64,000 bases of DNA from contig JASKKT010000005.1 in the NCBI GenBank assembly GCA_030154025.1, positions 1-64,000 of the forward strand, given 5' to 3'. The notes below the pieces were generated by a model, which did no database searches, had not been told where the DNA came from, and worked only from the letters and a program-made list of their open reading frames with translations. Shown one piece after another: positions 1-11,896 of the stretch. How positions within the stretch are numbered: the stretch's first letter is position 1; each line of letters opens with the position of its first letter. The position numbers and the translations under genes are program-made. Source of the DNA: Methanolobus sp. GTDB taxonomy: Archaea > Halobacteriota > Methanosarcinia > Methanosarcinales > Methanosarcinaceae.

Positions 1-82
1 CCACCCTTGTTCGCATGCATGCACAGGGGTTTGAACGGGGAACTTGCAAATATACTCAGTACCGAGCGGATGTATTCCTTCT

Positions 83-1120
83 TCATATTCCGACTCCCAT
101 CAGTCCTACAAATATCAGGGCGGACGTCAGTGCTGCTACGGGCACCGTGACTATCCAGGAGAGAACTATCTTCCCGATAACACTTAAATCAACCGCTGCA
201 AGTCCTCCTGCCAGACCCACTCCGATGACCGAGCCCACAAGGGTATGTGTGGTCGAGATGGGAAGGGAGATATAGCTGTGCATTACCACAACCGATGCGG
301 TCGCGAACTCAGCAGAAAAACCTCGTGTGGGAGTAAGCTCCGTAATCTTTGTACCTATGGTCTCTATTACACGGTATCCCCATGTGGCAAGACCGAAGAC
401 CATTCCAAGGCCTCCCATGATCATTACCCATATAGGGACCGAGATGCCTGCCAGATCGAGCACGTGAAGAGCAGCATAAAGGGGACCTACGGCATTTGCA
501 ACATCATTCGAGCCGTGCGCGAATGCGATATAACATGCCGTGGCTATCTGCAGGAAGACGAACTTGTTCTCGATCTTGTACGGATCGTCGGTCTTCTGCA
601 ATATGAAATACCTTATCAGGGAGAATATGATATAAGCAAGGATGGCACCCAGAACAGGAGATATAAGCCAGCTGCTAACGATCTTGATCAGCACGGCCCA
701 GTTTATTTCATGGAGCCCGATAATGCCGTTAAATGCAGCCACGAGACCAAAACCCAGGACAGCACCAACAATTGAATGTGTTGTAGAGACAGGGAGATTG
801 TAGAAGGTCGCAAGGGTGATCCAGAAACCTGCTGCAAGGATGGCGGCAAGCATTCCTATTGCAACAAGGTGGCTGTCAATGGCAGCTATCGAATCGATGG
901 GTACTATTCCCTTGGCAATAGTGGAAGTAACCCTCTTCCCGAAGAAGACAGCGCCTGCAAACTCAAAGAACGCAGCGACGATGATGACCTGTTTTATAGA
1001 GAGCGCACCGCTGCCTACAGAAGTTCCCATGGCGTTGGCAAGGTCATTGGCACCGATATTCCATGCCATATATAGACCTGCGATGATAAGCGAAATTACA
1101 AGTGGATTGAATAAGTCCAT
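83..1120 (-). CDS. pit: Inorganic phosphate transporter, PiT family
   Basis: [18 protein letters not shown] and [11 protein letters not shown] duplicated PiT signature motifs, multi-TM. Confidence 0.93.
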   Translation of the reverse strand: MDLFNPLVISLIIAGLYMAWNIGANDLANAMGTSVGSGALSIKQVIIVAAFFEFAGAVFFGKRVTSTIAKGIVPIDSIAAIDSHLVAIGMLAAILAAGFWITLATFYNLPVSTTHSIVGAVLGFGLVAAFNGIIGLHEINWAVLIKIVSSWLISPVLGAILAYIIFSLIRYFILQKTDDPYKIENKFVFLQIATACYIAFAHGSNDVANAVGPLYAALHVLDLAGISVPIWVMIMGGLGMVFGLATWGYRVIETIGTKITELTPTRGFSAEFATASVVVMHSYISLPISTTHTLVGSVIGVGLAGGLAAVDLSVIGKIVLSWIVTVPVAALTSALIFVGLMGVGI

Positions 1121-1265
1121 TTTGTCGGATTCCTCTATGTATTTTTAGTACGGCTAAGAATCCTATATACATAAACCTGTCTTATTTAATCTATATATTC
1201 CTATATAGTTATATATAGCATAATAGATTCCGGCCTGGCTCCAGATATGATCTCAGGACAGGTCC

Positions 1266-2510
1266 TCAGAAGAAGGAGTCAAGGGTTCGCTGGGCTCTTA
1301 TGTTGGACAGCATCTTTGCTTTTTCCATCCACTTTGCCCTTGGGGTACGCAGCCGGGTTGACATGTCCCTGAGTGCCCCCTCAACAGACTCGAATACCCT
1401 TGGCTGTGATCCAAGCGCCGAGCGTGATGCCTCGCGTACGACCCAGACTCCAAGTGGAGCCCAGTACTCAGGCCTTATCTCGCGTACCATGAACACCGAT
1501 GCCTGCCTGCGTATGGAACCCAGGTATTCCAGAGCAGACAGCCGCGCTGCATAGTAGCCCCCTGCAAGATTGGAGTATCCTTTCTTGCCACCATGATCTT
1601 CGCTGTCCGACTCGATCCATGTGCTCTGCCCGGTCCAGACAGCCTGCGGCATCCACACCTCTATAAGCTCGAAGCTAAAGCTTCTTGGCATGAGCATGAT
1701 TTCAAAATGATTGCCAAAGGCTCCCCCGCTGAACACAAGGATATCACTTAATTGCTGGTAATCCCGTACCTTGGAAAGCATTTCCTTACCTACCAGGTCA
1801 TCCACAGCCGTGATAGACCACCTGGTAGGTACCAGTTTCCTCTCCTGCCCAAGCAGGCCGATGGAAAGCAGGCGGGTTATGTGCTCCACAGGAATGTTAC
1901 CCTCCCAGAGTTCGGAAACTGCATCCTTTGCAAGTGCATCTGTATCGTAAACCAAAGCGTCGACCTTCTTCGGGACCTTAGGATTCTCAGCGATATCAAA
2001 GTCCTTCAGTTCACCTGAAGGACCCATGGGTGTCAGCACATTATCAAATTTCAGCTTGTTCTGGATAGGCTTGCTGAACCATGCCTCAGTATCCACAGGC
2101 TTTTTTGACAGGGCCAGCTCCTGGGATTTCTCGATTAGAGGATTATCTGGATTGCGGGCATTCTTTACATTGACGCCTGTGTTCGCCCTCACAAGCCTTG
2201 AGCGGGATGAGATTATGTCCGGGATGCCCATTTTCAGCAGTGCTTTGGGGTCCTCAAGAAGGCTGGCCTCATCACCCTCAAGCTGAGGAGGGATCATGGG
2301 ACCTGCCCTTACCTCGGGGTAGTTGTGCCTGCCTATGAACACAGAAGGAGGAGATGCACCAAATATGGATGTTTCACCGGCGATGCCGGAAAAAGTGGAT
2401 TCCACCGACCGGAACTTCTCCAGGATAGGGCAGAAAGGACGGCCGCAAAGCCCCTTACCCTTGCATCTGACACAGAGGCTGCTGCTCACTGCTTTACCCG
2501 GTCTCCGCAA
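1266..2510 (-). CDS. Nre family archaeal DNA repair protein with C-terminal PIP-box
   Basis: N-terminal CVRCKGKGLCGRPFCP zinc motif; C-terminal QRTLDSFF PCNA-interaction motif; true start may be internal to the ORF. Confidence 0.85.
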   Translation of the reverse strand: MRRPGKAVSSSLCVRCKGKGLCGRPFCPILEKFRSVESTFSGIAGETSIFGASPPSVFIGRHNYPEVRAGPMIPPQLEGDEASLLEDPKALLKMGIPDIISSRSRLVRANTGVNVKNARNPDNPLIEKSQELALSKKPVDTEAWFSKPIQNKLKFDNVLTPMGPSGELKDFDIAENPKVPKKVDALVYDTDALAKDAVSELWEGNIPVEHITRLLSIGLLGQERKLVPTRWSITAVDDLVGKEMLSKVRDYQQLSDILVFSGGAFGNHFEIMLMPRSFSFELIEVWMPQAVWTGQSTWIESDSEDHGGKKGYSNLAGGYYAARLSALEYLGSIRRQASVFMVREIRPEYWAPLGVWVVREASRSALGSQPRVFESVEGALRDMSTRLRTPRAKWMEKAKMLSNIRAQRTLDSFF

Positions 2511-2848
2511 AGGACGCAGTAGCCTGCATCAGGCTCATTCTTATCCAGCCAGCCGGACACCTGGATATACTTACATATATTGCACATACCGGTTACCTGC
2601 TCCCTGGGGTCCAGGCCCTGCAGGAGCTGGGAAGCGAACTTACGTATCTCCTGCTGTGCATCTTCTGACAGGTCAACCTCGGCCCCTCTTTTCTCGCTGA
2701 GGTATTGGGACACGGCTGCCCGTGAGAGCCCCAGCACCTCAGCCGCTTCCTGCTGTGTACGCCCGTGTTCAGATATGATAGTGCGGGCGATCTCTGCACG
2801 TATAGCGGGCAGTACTTTCTGAACCATGATCTCACATGTTGTTTTCAC
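2486..2848 (-). CDS. HTH (XRE-like) transcriptional regulator with C-terminal Cys cluster
   Basis: TQQEAAEVLGLSRAAVSQYLSEKRG helix-turn-helix; CNICKYIQ...CVLCGD Cys pairs. Confidence 0.8.
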   Translation of the reverse strand: MKTTCEIMVQKVLPAIRAEIARTIISEHGRTQQEAAEVLGLSRAAVSQYLSEKRGAEVDLSEDAQQEIRKFASQLLQGLDPREQVTGMCNICKYIQVSGWLDKNEPDAGYCVLCGDRVKQ

Positions 2849-2866
2849 TGGAACTTCTCCTGTTTT

Positions 2867-3259
2867 TCAAGCTTTTTTATTGCGGTAATCCTCAATGGCC
2901 TTATGAAGTGCATCCAGGGCAAAACCAGAGCACCTGCCCTTGCCCTCAGGAAGGCCCCCCAATGCTTCCTGAACGTCCTCATTGGAAATTGCAAGGGCTT
3001 CCTCAATCGTCTTTCCCTTTGCAAGCTGGGTGACCATCGTGGATGTGGAGATTGCCACCACGCACCCGAAGGTCTTGAATTTGACATCGGTAAGCACATC
3101 ATCTTTTACCTTGACATACATGGTGATAACATCACCATCAACAGTACTGCCGACCTCACCGACGCCATCAGCGTCCTCAATCACCCCGACGTTCTTGGGG
3201 TTTGTGAATTCTTCTATTGTCTTCCTTGAGTACATGTCTTTCTCCTGGATGTTCAGCAT
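2867..3259 (-). CDS. nifU: Iron-sulfur cluster scaffold NifU/IscU-like
   Basis: MYSRKTIEEFTNPKNVGVIEDADGVG, KFKTFGCVVAIS; adjacent to NifS. Confidence 0.92.
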   Translation of the reverse strand: MLNIQEKDMYSRKTIEEFTNPKNVGVIEDADGVGEVGSTVDGDVITMYVKVKDDVLTDVKFKTFGCVVAISTSTMVTQLAKGKTIEEALAISNEDVQEALGGLPEGKGRCSGFALDALHKAIEDYRNKKA

Positions 3260-4425
3260 TGTCCCGGGGAGGATATCTGCCGCAGTTTTGCCACGGTTTC
3301 CTGCAGCACTCCGGTAAGATGATCTATCTCATCCATGGTATTCTCCCTCCCCAGGCTGATCCTGACAGAGCCATGTATGTAGTCTGGCTCAAGACCGATA
3401 GATGTCAACACATGGGAGGAGTGAAGGGATCTGGAAGAGCAGGCCGAGCCGGTGGACACGGCAATCCCTGCCATATCAAGCATCATGAGCAGGGACTCAC
3501 CCTCGACATCCCTGAAGCTGAAATTGGCATTGTTCGGGAGCCTCTGTGTGGAATGACCGTTGAGCCTGACATCGCTTATTGTGCCGAAGACACTTTTGGT
3601 GAGCGAGTCACGTAAATTCTTCATATGCACTGAGTCCGTCCCGAGGCGCTCACTGGCCAGGGAAACTGCTTTTGCAAGACCCACTATACCAGGTATGTTC
3701 TCTGTACCCGGACGCAGGCCCCGTTCATGCCCTCCGCCAAAGATGACAGGATCAAGAGTTGTGCCTTCACGCACATACAGGGCACCTATTCCCTTGGGTC
3801 CGTGTATCTTATGGGAGGACATGGAGAGCATATCTACACCCAGCTCGTTCACGTCCACCGGGATCTTCCCTACCGACTGCACGGCATCGGTATGCAGGTA
3901 GAGATCGTTCTCTTTTGCTATCCCTGCGATCTCCTTTACAGGCTGTATGGTACCAATCTCATTGTTGGCATGCATGATGCTTATAAGCACGGTATTGTCC
4001 CTGACAGCCCTCTCCACCTCCCCCAGGTCCACAATACCCTCACTGTCCACGGGCACGTATGTGACCTCATGGCCCATGCCTTCCAGGAAACTGCAGGTGT
4101 TGAGCACTGCCGGGTGCTCGATGACAGATGTAATGATGTGCTGCCTTTTTCCTGCCTCACGGGAGAGGACACCCTGAAGGGCAATGTTATCGGATTCAGT
4201 GCCTCCCGATGTGAATATGATCTCCTCTTCCCTGGCACCGATGGATTCGGCCACCATGGAGCGTGAATCAGAAAGTGCCTCTGCCGCTTCCTGCCCGAAA
4301 GAATGAAGGCTGGAGGCGTTGCCAAACCGTTCTGTAAAATAGGGGAGCATAGCATCCATAACCAGTGGGTCCACAGGTGTGGTTGCACTATGGTCCATAT
4401 ATATCCGCTTCATACTATCCATCAC
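3253..4425 (-). CDS. nifS: Cysteine desulfurase NifS/IscS
   Basis: YMDHSATTPVDP, SSHKIHGPKGIGALYVR PLP lysine motif, STGSACSS active Cys. Confidence 0.95.
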   Translation of the reverse strand: MMDSMKRIYMDHSATTPVDPLVMDAMLPYFTERFGNASSLHSFGQEAAEALSDSRSMVAESIGAREEEIIFTSGGTESDNIALQGVLSREAGKRQHIITSVIEHPAVLNTCSFLEGMGHEVTYVPVDSEGIVDLGEVERAVRDNTVLISIMHANNEIGTIQPVKEIAGIAKENDLYLHTDAVQSVGKIPVDVNELGVDMLSMSSHKIHGPKGIGALYVREGTTLDPVIFGGGHERGLRPGTENIPGIVGLAKAVSLASERLGTDSVHMKNLRDSLTKSVFGTISDVRLNGHSTQRLPNNANFSFRDVEGESLLMMLDMAGIAVSTGSACSSRSLHSSHVLTSIGLEPDYIHGSVRISLGRENTMDEIDHLTGVLQETVAKLRQISSPGQC

Positions 4426-4551
4426 AAATAGAGGATGCTCTTAATAAATAAATACCCTGCACCCGCCTGAAAAAATGTCAATGCAGGGGACAGGATCCCT
4501 CCCCTGCTGAAGCAAGTAAGAAGAATGAACTAGAACGAACGGACAGGCCGT

Positions 4552-4860
4552 TCAATCCTTTATCTGTTCCGGAGAGAATCCCCTCTCAACAAGAACATCC
4601 TTCATGCGTCCTATGTGATTACCCTGCAGTTCCACACCGTTACCCTTTACAGTCCCTCCGCATGCGAACTTGGACTTCAGATACGTAGAGAGCTCATGAA
4701 GATCAATCTCATGGGCATCAAAGCCTTCCACAACGGTGACTTCCTTCCCATAACGTCTTCTATTAACTTTTACCGTTATCCGTTGCTGCTCTTTTGCCAC
4801 TTCTTCGCATATGCAAAGTTCCTTTGGCAGGCCACATACCGAACACATTTCAGAACTCAT
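4552..4860 (-). CDS. Translation initiation factor aIF1 (SUI1)
   Basis: SUI1 domain: [36 protein letters not shown]. Confidence 0.93.
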   Translation of the reverse strand: MSSEMCSVCGLPKELCICEEVAKEQQRITVKVNRRRYGKEVTVVEGFDAHEIDLHELSTYLKSKFACGGTVKGNGVELQGNHIGRMKDVLVERGFSPEQIKD

Positions 4861-4943
4861 CTTTTGATTTATCCTCCGGGATTATTACCTATTTTAAACA
4901 CTACATAGACTTAAATTAAAATAGATGGTTAAAGTAAACAACA

Positions 4944-5300
4944 ATGATATTAAAACCTAGTGGTGAATATGTCGCTACAAGTACCGAATTTGCATGTAGT
5001 GTATTTAAGCAGGCCCTAGGCCTGATGTTCCGGAAGAATATTGCGGAAGATCATGCCCTGATATTTGTTATGGACAGGAGCAGGAAAGTATCCTTACACA
5101 TGCTTTTTGTCATTTTTCCAATTGATGCCATTTTCCTGGATGAGGACAAGAGAATAGTAAAGATATCCGGGCTCAGGCCATGGACAGGCTTGTGCTCATC
5201 GGGTACAAAGGTAAAATATATAATCGAGACTGCCAAAGGGACAGCAAAAAAAGCAGGCCTGAAGGTAGGCGACACCCTCACTTTCAGGAATGAATGTTAA
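4944..5300 (+). CDS. DUF192 family protein
   Basis: GLMFRK...ALIFVM...HMLFVIFPIDAIFLDEDKRIV...AKKAGLKVGDTL. Confidence 0.8.
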   Translation: MILKPSGEYVATSTEFACSVFKQALGLMFRKNIAEDHALIFVMDRSRKVSLHMLFVIFPIDAIFLDEDKRIVKISGLRPWTGLCSSGTKVKYIIETAKGTAKKAGLKVGDTLTFRNEC

Positions 5301-5385
5301 GACATATTCCTCAAAGAAACGTTTATTAGTTTCCGGATGCTTTAAAAGCCTAGTTAATCGAGAGTTTAAATACCGAGGCACATGA

Positions 5386-7533
5386 ATGTTATCTGAAAAT
5401 GATTTCAAGATCGTTACTGAAAAGATGGGAAGGGGACCAAACCTTGTGGAACAGGGGTGCTTCCTTAACCTCTGGAGCGAACACTGCTCATACCGCTCAA
5501 GTGCACCCCTGCTCAGGACCTTTACAACAACCGGCGAGCGAGTGATCATCGGACCCGGTGATGATGCCGCCGTAGTCAGCTTTGGGAACGGCTGGGTGCT
5601 GGCCATAGGAATGGAAAGCCATAACCACCCCTCATACGTGGATCCCTACAACGGAGCAGCCACCGGAGTTGGAGGCATCGTACGTGACATAATATCTATG
5701 GGTGCACGTCCCATCGCACTCATGGACCCGCTCTACTTCGGGCCACTTAACAGTTCCAAGAACCTGTATCTCTTCGAGCACATCATCAAGGGCATCGCAG
5801 GATACGGGAACTGCATTGGAGTGCCTGTCGTTCGCGGAGAGGCGTTCTTTGACGAGGCATATAGCGGCAACCCTCTCGTGAATGTGGTGGCAGTGGGCCT
5901 TGCCAGGGAAGAGGACATCGTGACCGCATGCGCACAGAAGGCAGGCAACAAGCTTGTCCTCATGGGTTCTACCACAGGTAGGGACGGACTTGGCGGTGCA
6001 TCTTTTGCCTCCAGGGACCTCTCGGAGGAATCCGAAGCCCAGGACAGGCCAAGCATCCAGATCGGCGATCCCTTTACAGAGAAACTGCTGATCGAGGCAA
6101 CCCTTGAAGTGATCAAAAAAGGCTATGTTAAGGCCTGCCGGGACCTGGGAGCTGCAGGGCTTGCCGGTGCCAGCTCCGAGATGGCTTCCAAGGGCAACCT
6201 GGGAATGCATATAATAGCTGACAATGTGATACTTCGTGAAGAGGGCATGGTCCCATACGAGATACTTATAGCGGAATCACAGGAGCGCATGCTCTTGGAG
6301 GTCGAGCCCCAGAATGTTCAGGCAGTCCTTGATATCGCAAAGAAGTATGACCTCAACGCAAGCATGATCGGTGAACTCAAGCAGGAGCTGAGATATACTG
6401 TTGAGTTCAAGGGAGATGTAGTTGCAGATATACCCATCAAGCTGCTCACTGAAGGTGCTCCGACATTCGAGCGCCTCTCCAGGGCTCCGGCAACACGTGA
6501 CGAAGGAGATAAGCCCCAGCTTCCCCAAGACCTCAAAGAGGCAGTTCTGAAAGTGCTCTCGTCCCATAACGTAGCCTCAAAGAAATGGATATACAGGCAG
6601 TATGACCATGAGGTGCAGCTCAGGACGGTCATGAAACCAGGAAATGATGCAGGCATCCTGAGGATAGACGGCAACGAGGGCATTGCAATGTCCTGCGGCT
6701 GCAATCCAAGGCAGACCCTGCTTGACCCATACCAGGGAGGTAAGGGCACTCTGGTCGAGAACGCCATGAATCTTGCCGTCAAAGGCTCCCGCGGTATTGC
6801 CGTGGTGGACTGCCTCAATTTCGGCAACCCTGAGAAGCCGGACATATACTGGCAGTTCAAGCACGCCATTCTCGGACTGGGGGACGGCTGCAGGGAACTC
6901 GGGATCCCGGTAGTGGGAGGTAATGTGTCCCTGTACAACGAAAGTGAGGAGTTCAGGACCGCCATCCCACCCACGCCTTCCATTGGTGTCATCGGTTACA
7001 TCAGTGATGTGACAATAGCTCCTTCCGATGTGTTCTCAAAAGAGGGAGAGACCATCATACTCGTAGGAACGACCAGGGACGAGATGGGTGGCTCCGAGTA
7101 CTACGCCCTTGCCGGGAAGAAAATGAACGGGAAAGTGCCCCAGGTCCCGGAGAAAGTTTCAGATGTCGTCGATGCTCTTATCAGGACAGTGGAGAGCAGG
7201 AAGATCACATCCTCACATGACATATCCCTGGGAGGTCTTGCTGCAGCACTTTGCGAAATGAGCACAAACATGGGCGCTGATCTGGACCTTACATCCATCG
7301 GACAGGGAATGAGGGCTGACGAGGTGCTGTTCTCCGAATCACACGCAAGAGCTATCATTACAACTTCAGAGCCTGAAGCTGTCAGGAAACTGCTCGGGGA
7401 TATCCCCCACACTGTTATCGGCACCACCGGAGGCAGTGAGCTGAAGATATCAGGAAAAGACTTTAGCCTCTCTCTGATGCCTGAGGAAATAAAAGAGGCA
7501 AGAGAAAGCCTCACAAAACTGATGATGGAGTAG
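5386..7533 (+). CDS. purL: Phosphoribosylformylglycinamidine synthase subunit PurL
   Basis: Full-length 715 aa; [53 protein letters not shown]. Confidence 0.96.
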   Translation: MLSENDFKIVTEKMGRGPNLVEQGCFLNLWSEHCSYRSSAPLLRTFTTTGERVIIGPGDDAAVVSFGNGWVLAIGMESHNHPSYVDPYNGAATGVGGIVRDIISMGARPIALMDPLYFGPLNSSKNLYLFEHIIKGIAGYGNCIGVPVVRGEAFFDEAYSGNPLVNVVAVGLAREEDIVTACAQKAGNKLVLMGSTTGRDGLGGASFASRDLSEESEAQDRPSIQIGDPFTEKLLIEATLEVIKKGYVKACRDLGAAGLAGASSEMASKGNLGMHIIADNVILREEGMVPYEILIAESQERMLLEVEPQNVQAVLDIAKKYDLNASMIGELKQELRYTVEFKGDVVADIPIKLLTEGAPTFERLSRAPATRDEGDKPQLPQDLKEAVLKVLSSHNVASKKWIYRQYDHEVQLRTVMKPGNDAGILRIDGNEGIAMSCGCNPRQTLLDPYQGGKGTLVENAMNLAVKGSRGIAVVDCLNFGNPEKPDIYWQFKHAILGLGDGCRELGIPVVGGNVSLYNESEEFRTAIPPTPSIGVIGYISDVTIAPSDVFSKEGETIILVGTTRDEMGGSEYYALAGKKMNGKVPQVPEKVSDVVDALIRTVESRKITSSHDISLGGLAAALCEMSTNMGADLDLTSIGQGMRADEVLFSESHARAIITTSEPEAVRKLLGDIPHTVIGTTGGSELKISGKDFSLSLMPEEIKEARESLTKLMME

Positions 7534-7563
7534 ATCCATCATCCTTAAACACATAAGTACAAC

Positions 7564-7803
7564 TTACCTGCGTGTTGTGGTCTCATCCGCTCTTGTGTCA
7601 CTGCCTACCCTTGTGGCGAAGTATAACATGTAGAGCGCTGCCAGACCCACAAGGACATAGATTATCCTTGAGATCGTGGTCATCTCACCAAAGATCGCTG
7701 CTACAAGGTCGAACCTGAGTGCACCAACCAAACCCCAGTTAAGGCCTCCAATTATCACAAGTGCAAGAGATAACCAGTCAAGAGCATTCATTCTTGTTGC
7801 CAA
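7564..7803 (-). CDS. DUF378 small membrane protein
   Basis: LDWLSLALVIIGGLNWGLVGALRFDLVAAIFG. Confidence 0.85.
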   Translation of the reverse strand: MATRMNALDWLSLALVIIGGLNWGLVGALRFDLVAAIFGEMTTISRIIYVLVGLAALYMLYFATRVGSDTRADETTTRR

Positions 7804-8073
7804 TTTGTCACCTCCCTGTAAACCCCCTAAATATTAATTTTATTTAAGTGGGTAATGATTCATAAATAAGGAAGTAACAATTTTTAGGATTCATCATGAT
7901 GCATGGAACAGACAGTTACAGTGGAAATCCCAACGCACACAAGTTCCCTGAAATAAGGGACCTGTAACTGGACAGGATGCAAGGGTAAGTGAATAGAAGA
8001 CCGGATCAAAACCGGAGAATAACAGAGTGAGTGCAAAATATAAGTGGGATGGGCCGGAGCCCATCGGGAGAAA

Positions 8074-8283
8074 TTACTCTTCCTTTTCTGCAAACGCAAA
8101 CTTGCGCAGTACTTTGGTGATCTTGATGTTTACGGTCTCGCCGACCTCGGTCTGGGGAACGAAGATTACAAAGCCTTCTATCCTGGCAATGCCGTCTCCC
8201 TCTTTTGCGATATCCTGAATCGTTACTTCGTATGTTTCTCCAGCAGCTACAGGAGCTGTTGACTCTTGATTATTGTTGAACAA
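8074..8283 (-). CDS. TRAM domain protein
   Basis: [52 protein letters not shown]. Confidence 0.9.
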   Translation of the reverse strand: MFNNNQESTAPVAAGETYEVTIQDIAKEGDGIARIEGFVIFVPQTEVGETVNIKITKVLRKFAFAEKEE

Positions 8284-8537
8284 AACAATGCACGTCCTTT
8301 ATTTCAGAAATAAGACCTTCAACCATGCTGCCAAAAAGCCGCCATAAATAGGAATTTACAGAGAATTTGCAGAATAGTATCGAATCTCAGGCATAATACA
8401 TACAAATCAATATTTAAATCTTTTTAGTGACAGAAGGGCTTGCCGGTTACAGCTTAGACCACATCTATTTTAAGTATTAAAATAAAATATGTACCTAGAA
8501 ATTACAATCAAATTATAGATTTGAAATAATATTCAGG

Positions 8538-10784
8538 ATGAACTCAATGGACGAAGTACAGATCAAAGTAGAAAAAGCACATCCGAACGACTTCGGAAGG
8601 GGCATTGTCAGGCTGGATCCCACGACACTCCTGAGCCTGCAGCTGTCTCCGGGGGACATAGTGGAGATAGAGGGGAAGAGGAAGACCGCAGCCAAGGTGT
8701 GGAGGGCTGAGAGACAGGACTGGGGACAGGGAATAGTCCGTATCGACGGATTCATAAGGCAGAACGCAGGCGTGGGCATCGGAGAGAGAGTCACCATCAG
8801 GAAAGCCGACGTTGAGACCGCCACCAAGGTGATCCTGGCCCCTCCTGAAGGTGTGACCATGGAATTCGGTGACCACATCAGCGAGATCATCAAGAGGAAC
8901 ATTATGAAGAGGCCTCTTGTGGAAGGGGATGTCATACCCATTATCAGTTCGATGACACAGCCGATGTCCAGCCAGGTGGGAGGAGGACAGGCCATACCGC
9001 TGATAGCCGTGGAGGTCGAACCTGCAGATACGATCGTTATAATCGGGGAGTTCACCGAGATAGAGCTGAGGCAGAAGCCGGTGAGAGGATACGACGGTGC
9101 AGCAAGAGGTATCACCTATGAGGATATAGGCGGACTTGGTACCGAGATACAGCGTGTAAGGGAGATGATAGAGCTACCTCTCAAGCACCCGGAGCTGTTC
9201 CAGCGTCTGAACATAGAGCCTCCTAAAGGTATCATACTTTTCGGGCCGCCAGGGACCGGCAAGACACTTATTGCAAAAGCCGTGGCAAACGAGTCCCGTG
9301 CCAATTTCCTGTACATTGCAGGCCCCGAGATCATGGGTAAGTACTATGGTGAAAGCGAGGAGCGTATACGCAAGATATTCGAGGAGGCCGAAGAAGAGGC
9401 TCCTTCGATCATATTCATAGACGAGATAGATTCCATAGCACCCAAGAGGCAGAACGTTACAGGAGAAGTGGAGAGGAGGGTCGTCGCCCAGCTCCTTACC
9501 ATGATGGACGGCCTTGAGGAGAGAGGACAGGTAGTGGTCATTGGTGCAACCAACCGCGTGGATGCCATAGACCCGGCCCTGCGAAGACCCGGAAGGTTCG
9601 ACAGGGAGATAGAGATAGGAGTACCGGATACCGACGACCGCCTTGAGATCCTGCAGATCCACACAAGGGGAGTACCTCTTCGCGAGGATGTCACACCCGA
9701 GTTCCTTGAGTATCTCGCAAAGCATACCCAGGCTTTTGTAGGGGCAGACCTGCTTGCACTTGTCCAGGAGGCCGCCATGAAGTCCCTCAGGCGCGCATTG
9801 CCTGACATTAACCTGGAGGACGAGGAAATACCGCAGGAGATCCTTGATACCATCAATGTGTGCAGGGAAGACTTTGAAAACGCACTTTGGGAGATAGAGC
9901 CTTCAGCCATGAGGGAGGTTCTTGTTGAAGTACCTGCAGTGAAATGGAGCGATGTTGGTGGTCTCGATAAGGCCAAGCAGGAAATTGTCGAGGCAGTTGA
10001 ATGGCCTCTGACAAAGCCGGAGAAGTTCGTCCAGATGGGTATCAGGCCGCCTAAGGGAGTATTACTGTTCGGTCCGCCGGGCACGGGAAAAACCCTTATT
10101 GCTCAGGCCGTTGCCAATGAGTCCAATGCCAACTTCATCAGCGTGAAGGGGCCGCAGATGCTCTCAAAATGGGTAGGCGAATCCGAGAAAGCTATCCGTG
10201 AGACCTTTAAGAAGGCAAGGCAGGTAGCTCCGAGCATTGTGTTCTTCGATGAGATCGATTCAATAGCACCTATGAGGAGTGCCATGACAGAGGACGGCAA
10301 GGTCTCGGAGAGGATCGTCAACCAGCTGCTTACGGAACTTGATGGGCTAGAGCCACTTAAGGAGATAGTCGTTATAGCTGCCACTAACCGCCCTGATATG
10401 CTGGACCCCGCCCTGCTGCGGTCCGGGCGATTCGACAGGCTGGTGCTTGTCGGGCAGTCCACGCTTGCAGGCAGAAAGGACATATTCAGGATACACACCA
10501 AGAATATCCCACTTGGAGAAGATGTCAATATCGATGACCTCGCCACCCTGACAGAAGGCTTTGTCGGCTCGGACATCGAAGCTGTCTGCAGAGAGGCCGT
10601 GATGCTGGCCCTGCGTGATAACTTCGAGAACGACAAGGTCGGCATGAAGTATTTCAGGGAAGCCCTGGCCAAGGTAAGACCCACACTATCAGAGAACATG
10701 ATAGAGTATTATGAGAGGATACAGGCACAGTTCAAGGGCGGCGTGAAGAAAGAAGAAGCAAGTTCTTATATAGGATACAGATAA
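8538..10784 (+). CDS. CDC48/VCP-type AAA+ ATPase (two AAA domains)
   Basis: Two [11 protein letters not shown] Walker A motifs, N-terminal CDC48 domain, [12 protein letters not shown]. Confidence 0.96.
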   Translation: MNSMDEVQIKVEKAHPNDFGRGIVRLDPTTLLSLQLSPGDIVEIEGKRKTAAKVWRAERQDWGQGIVRIDGFIRQNAGVGIGERVTIRKADVETATKVILAPPEGVTMEFGDHISEIIKRNIMKRPLVEGDVIPIISSMTQPMSSQVGGGQAIPLIAVEVEPADTIVIIGEFTEIELRQKPVRGYDGAARGITYEDIGGLGTEIQRVREMIELPLKHPELFQRLNIEPPKGIILFGPPGTGKTLIAKAVANESRANFLYIAGPEIMGKYYGESEERIRKIFEEAEEEAPSIIFIDEIDSIAPKRQNVTGEVERRVVAQLLTMMDGLEERGQVVVIGATNRVDAIDPALRRPGRFDREIEIGVPDTDDRLEILQIHTRGVPLREDVTPEFLEYLAKHTQAFVGADLLALVQEAAMKSLRRALPDINLEDEEIPQEILDTINVCREDFENALWEIEPSAMREVLVEVPAVKWSDVGGLDKAKQEIVEAVEWPLTKPEKFVQMGIRPPKGVLLFGPPGTGKTLIAQAVANESNANFISVKGPQMLSKWVGESEKAIRETFKKARQVAPSIVFFDEIDSIAPMRSAMTEDGKVSERIVNQLLTELDGLEPLKEIVVIAATNRPDMLDPALLRSGRFDRLVLVGQSTLAGRKDIFRIHTKNIPLGEDVNIDDLATLTEGFVGSDIEAVCREAVMLALRDNFENDKVGMKYFREALAKVRPTLSENMIEYYERIQAQFKGGVKKEEASSYIGYR

Positions 10785-10833
10785 ATATATGAAAAATTTA
10801 AGTGTTACTTTTATATTCAGGGGTGAATAAATA

Positions 10834-11106
10834 ATGGCAAATGTCTTTGCAAAAAACCTTTCGAGCAAACAGGTAATGGCAACCGACGGCACAGAGATAG
10901 GCGTCCTTTTCAACATAGTTATGGACGTCAAAACAGGCGATCTGATAAACCTGATAGTTAAACCTGATATGAGCCTTGATACATCCAAATACCAGACCGA
11001 TGACCAGTATATATTGCTGCCCTTCGAGTCTGTGAGAGCTATCAAGGACTATATCGTTGTGGACAAGAACCTTGCCAGAGGCCTGAAAGACAAAACGGTT
11101 TTGTAA
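10834..11106 (+). CDS. PRC-barrel domain protein
   Basis: KNLSSKQVMATDGTEIGVLFNIVMDVKTGDLINLIV. Confidence 0.85.
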   Translation: MANVFAKNLSSKQVMATDGTEIGVLFNIVMDVKTGDLINLIVKPDMSLDTSKYQTDDQYILLPFESVRAIKDYIVVDKNLARGLKDKTVL

Positions 11107-11173
11107 AGCCACGGATGCAAGGTTCACCCCGGGCTTTGCAGCCTTTCATTTTATACCTGTATATCTAAGAGGG

Positions 11174-11854
11174 TCACAGCATGCCCTCTGACAGGAGATA
11201 ATCAATAGCTTCTGCTGTGCCATCCCCATAAGTGGTACTTGTTACATAGTCTGCGACACCCTTTGCCACATTGTCTGCATTACCCACAGCAATGGCAAAG
11301 CCCGCCGCATCAAGCATTTCTACATCGTTCACCGAATCGCCAATGGCAACAAAATCAGAGACCTCCAGACCCATAAGTTCTGCCATCTTTGCAAGACCGG
11401 TGCCCTTGTTAATCTTTTTGCTCTTGATGTGAATTGCGAAGTGGGTGTCAATTATCTCAACATCCAGCCCTGTAGTTTCCAGCAAAGCTCTTGCAGCGTC
11501 GATATCAAAATCCCTTCTGAGCACTATCTCCGTCTTCCTGAGTGAAGAATCAAGCTTTTCCATGTGCAACACCTGGGAGAGGAAATTGAAGGCTTTCTCA
11601 CATTCGTGGATGTGATCCGAAACTATAGGTTTCCTGTCAAAACCATCCGTGACAACGCCGCCGTTCTCGGCAATTATGCGACAGCAGATACCGATAAGCT
11701 TGGAAGCTGCCCGGGCATAGCACAGTACATTGCCTGTGGCAAGGACAACAGGTACGTCAAGTGTGCGCAGTTTTTCAGCCGCTCTCAGGTTGAGCCGGCG
11801 GTCCATATCCGTTATGGTGCCGTCTATGTCAATGGCAAGGGCTTTGAATTTCAT
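11174..11854 (-). CDS. Phosphoglycolate phosphatase (archaeal HAD type)
   Basis: LAIDIDGTITDMDRRLN; VAIGDSVNDVEMLDAAGFAIAVGNA. Confidence 0.92.
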   Translation of the reverse strand: MKFKALAIDIDGTITDMDRRLNLRAAEKLRTLDVPVVLATGNVLCYARAASKLIGICCRIIAENGGVVTDGFDRKPIVSDHIHECEKAFNFLSQVLHMEKLDSSLRKTEIVLRRDFDIDAARALLETTGLDVEIIDTHFAIHIKSKKINKGTGLAKMAELMGLEVSDFVAIGDSVNDVEMLDAAGFAIAVGNADNVAKGVADYVTSTTYGDGTAEAIDYLLSEGML

Positions 11855-11896
11855 AAAAATGTAGGATAAAGGGAAACGATTAAAAAGTTTCCCTGA

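Noticed and set aside
1-60. T-loop-like sequence (GGTTTGAAC) suggesting a tRNA 3' end
   Set aside because: Flanking bases do not pair as a T-stem and no acceptor stem can be formed.
9344-10084. 246-aa ORF antisense to the CDC48 gene
   Set aside because: Ser/Arg-rich shadow translation of AAA domain codons.
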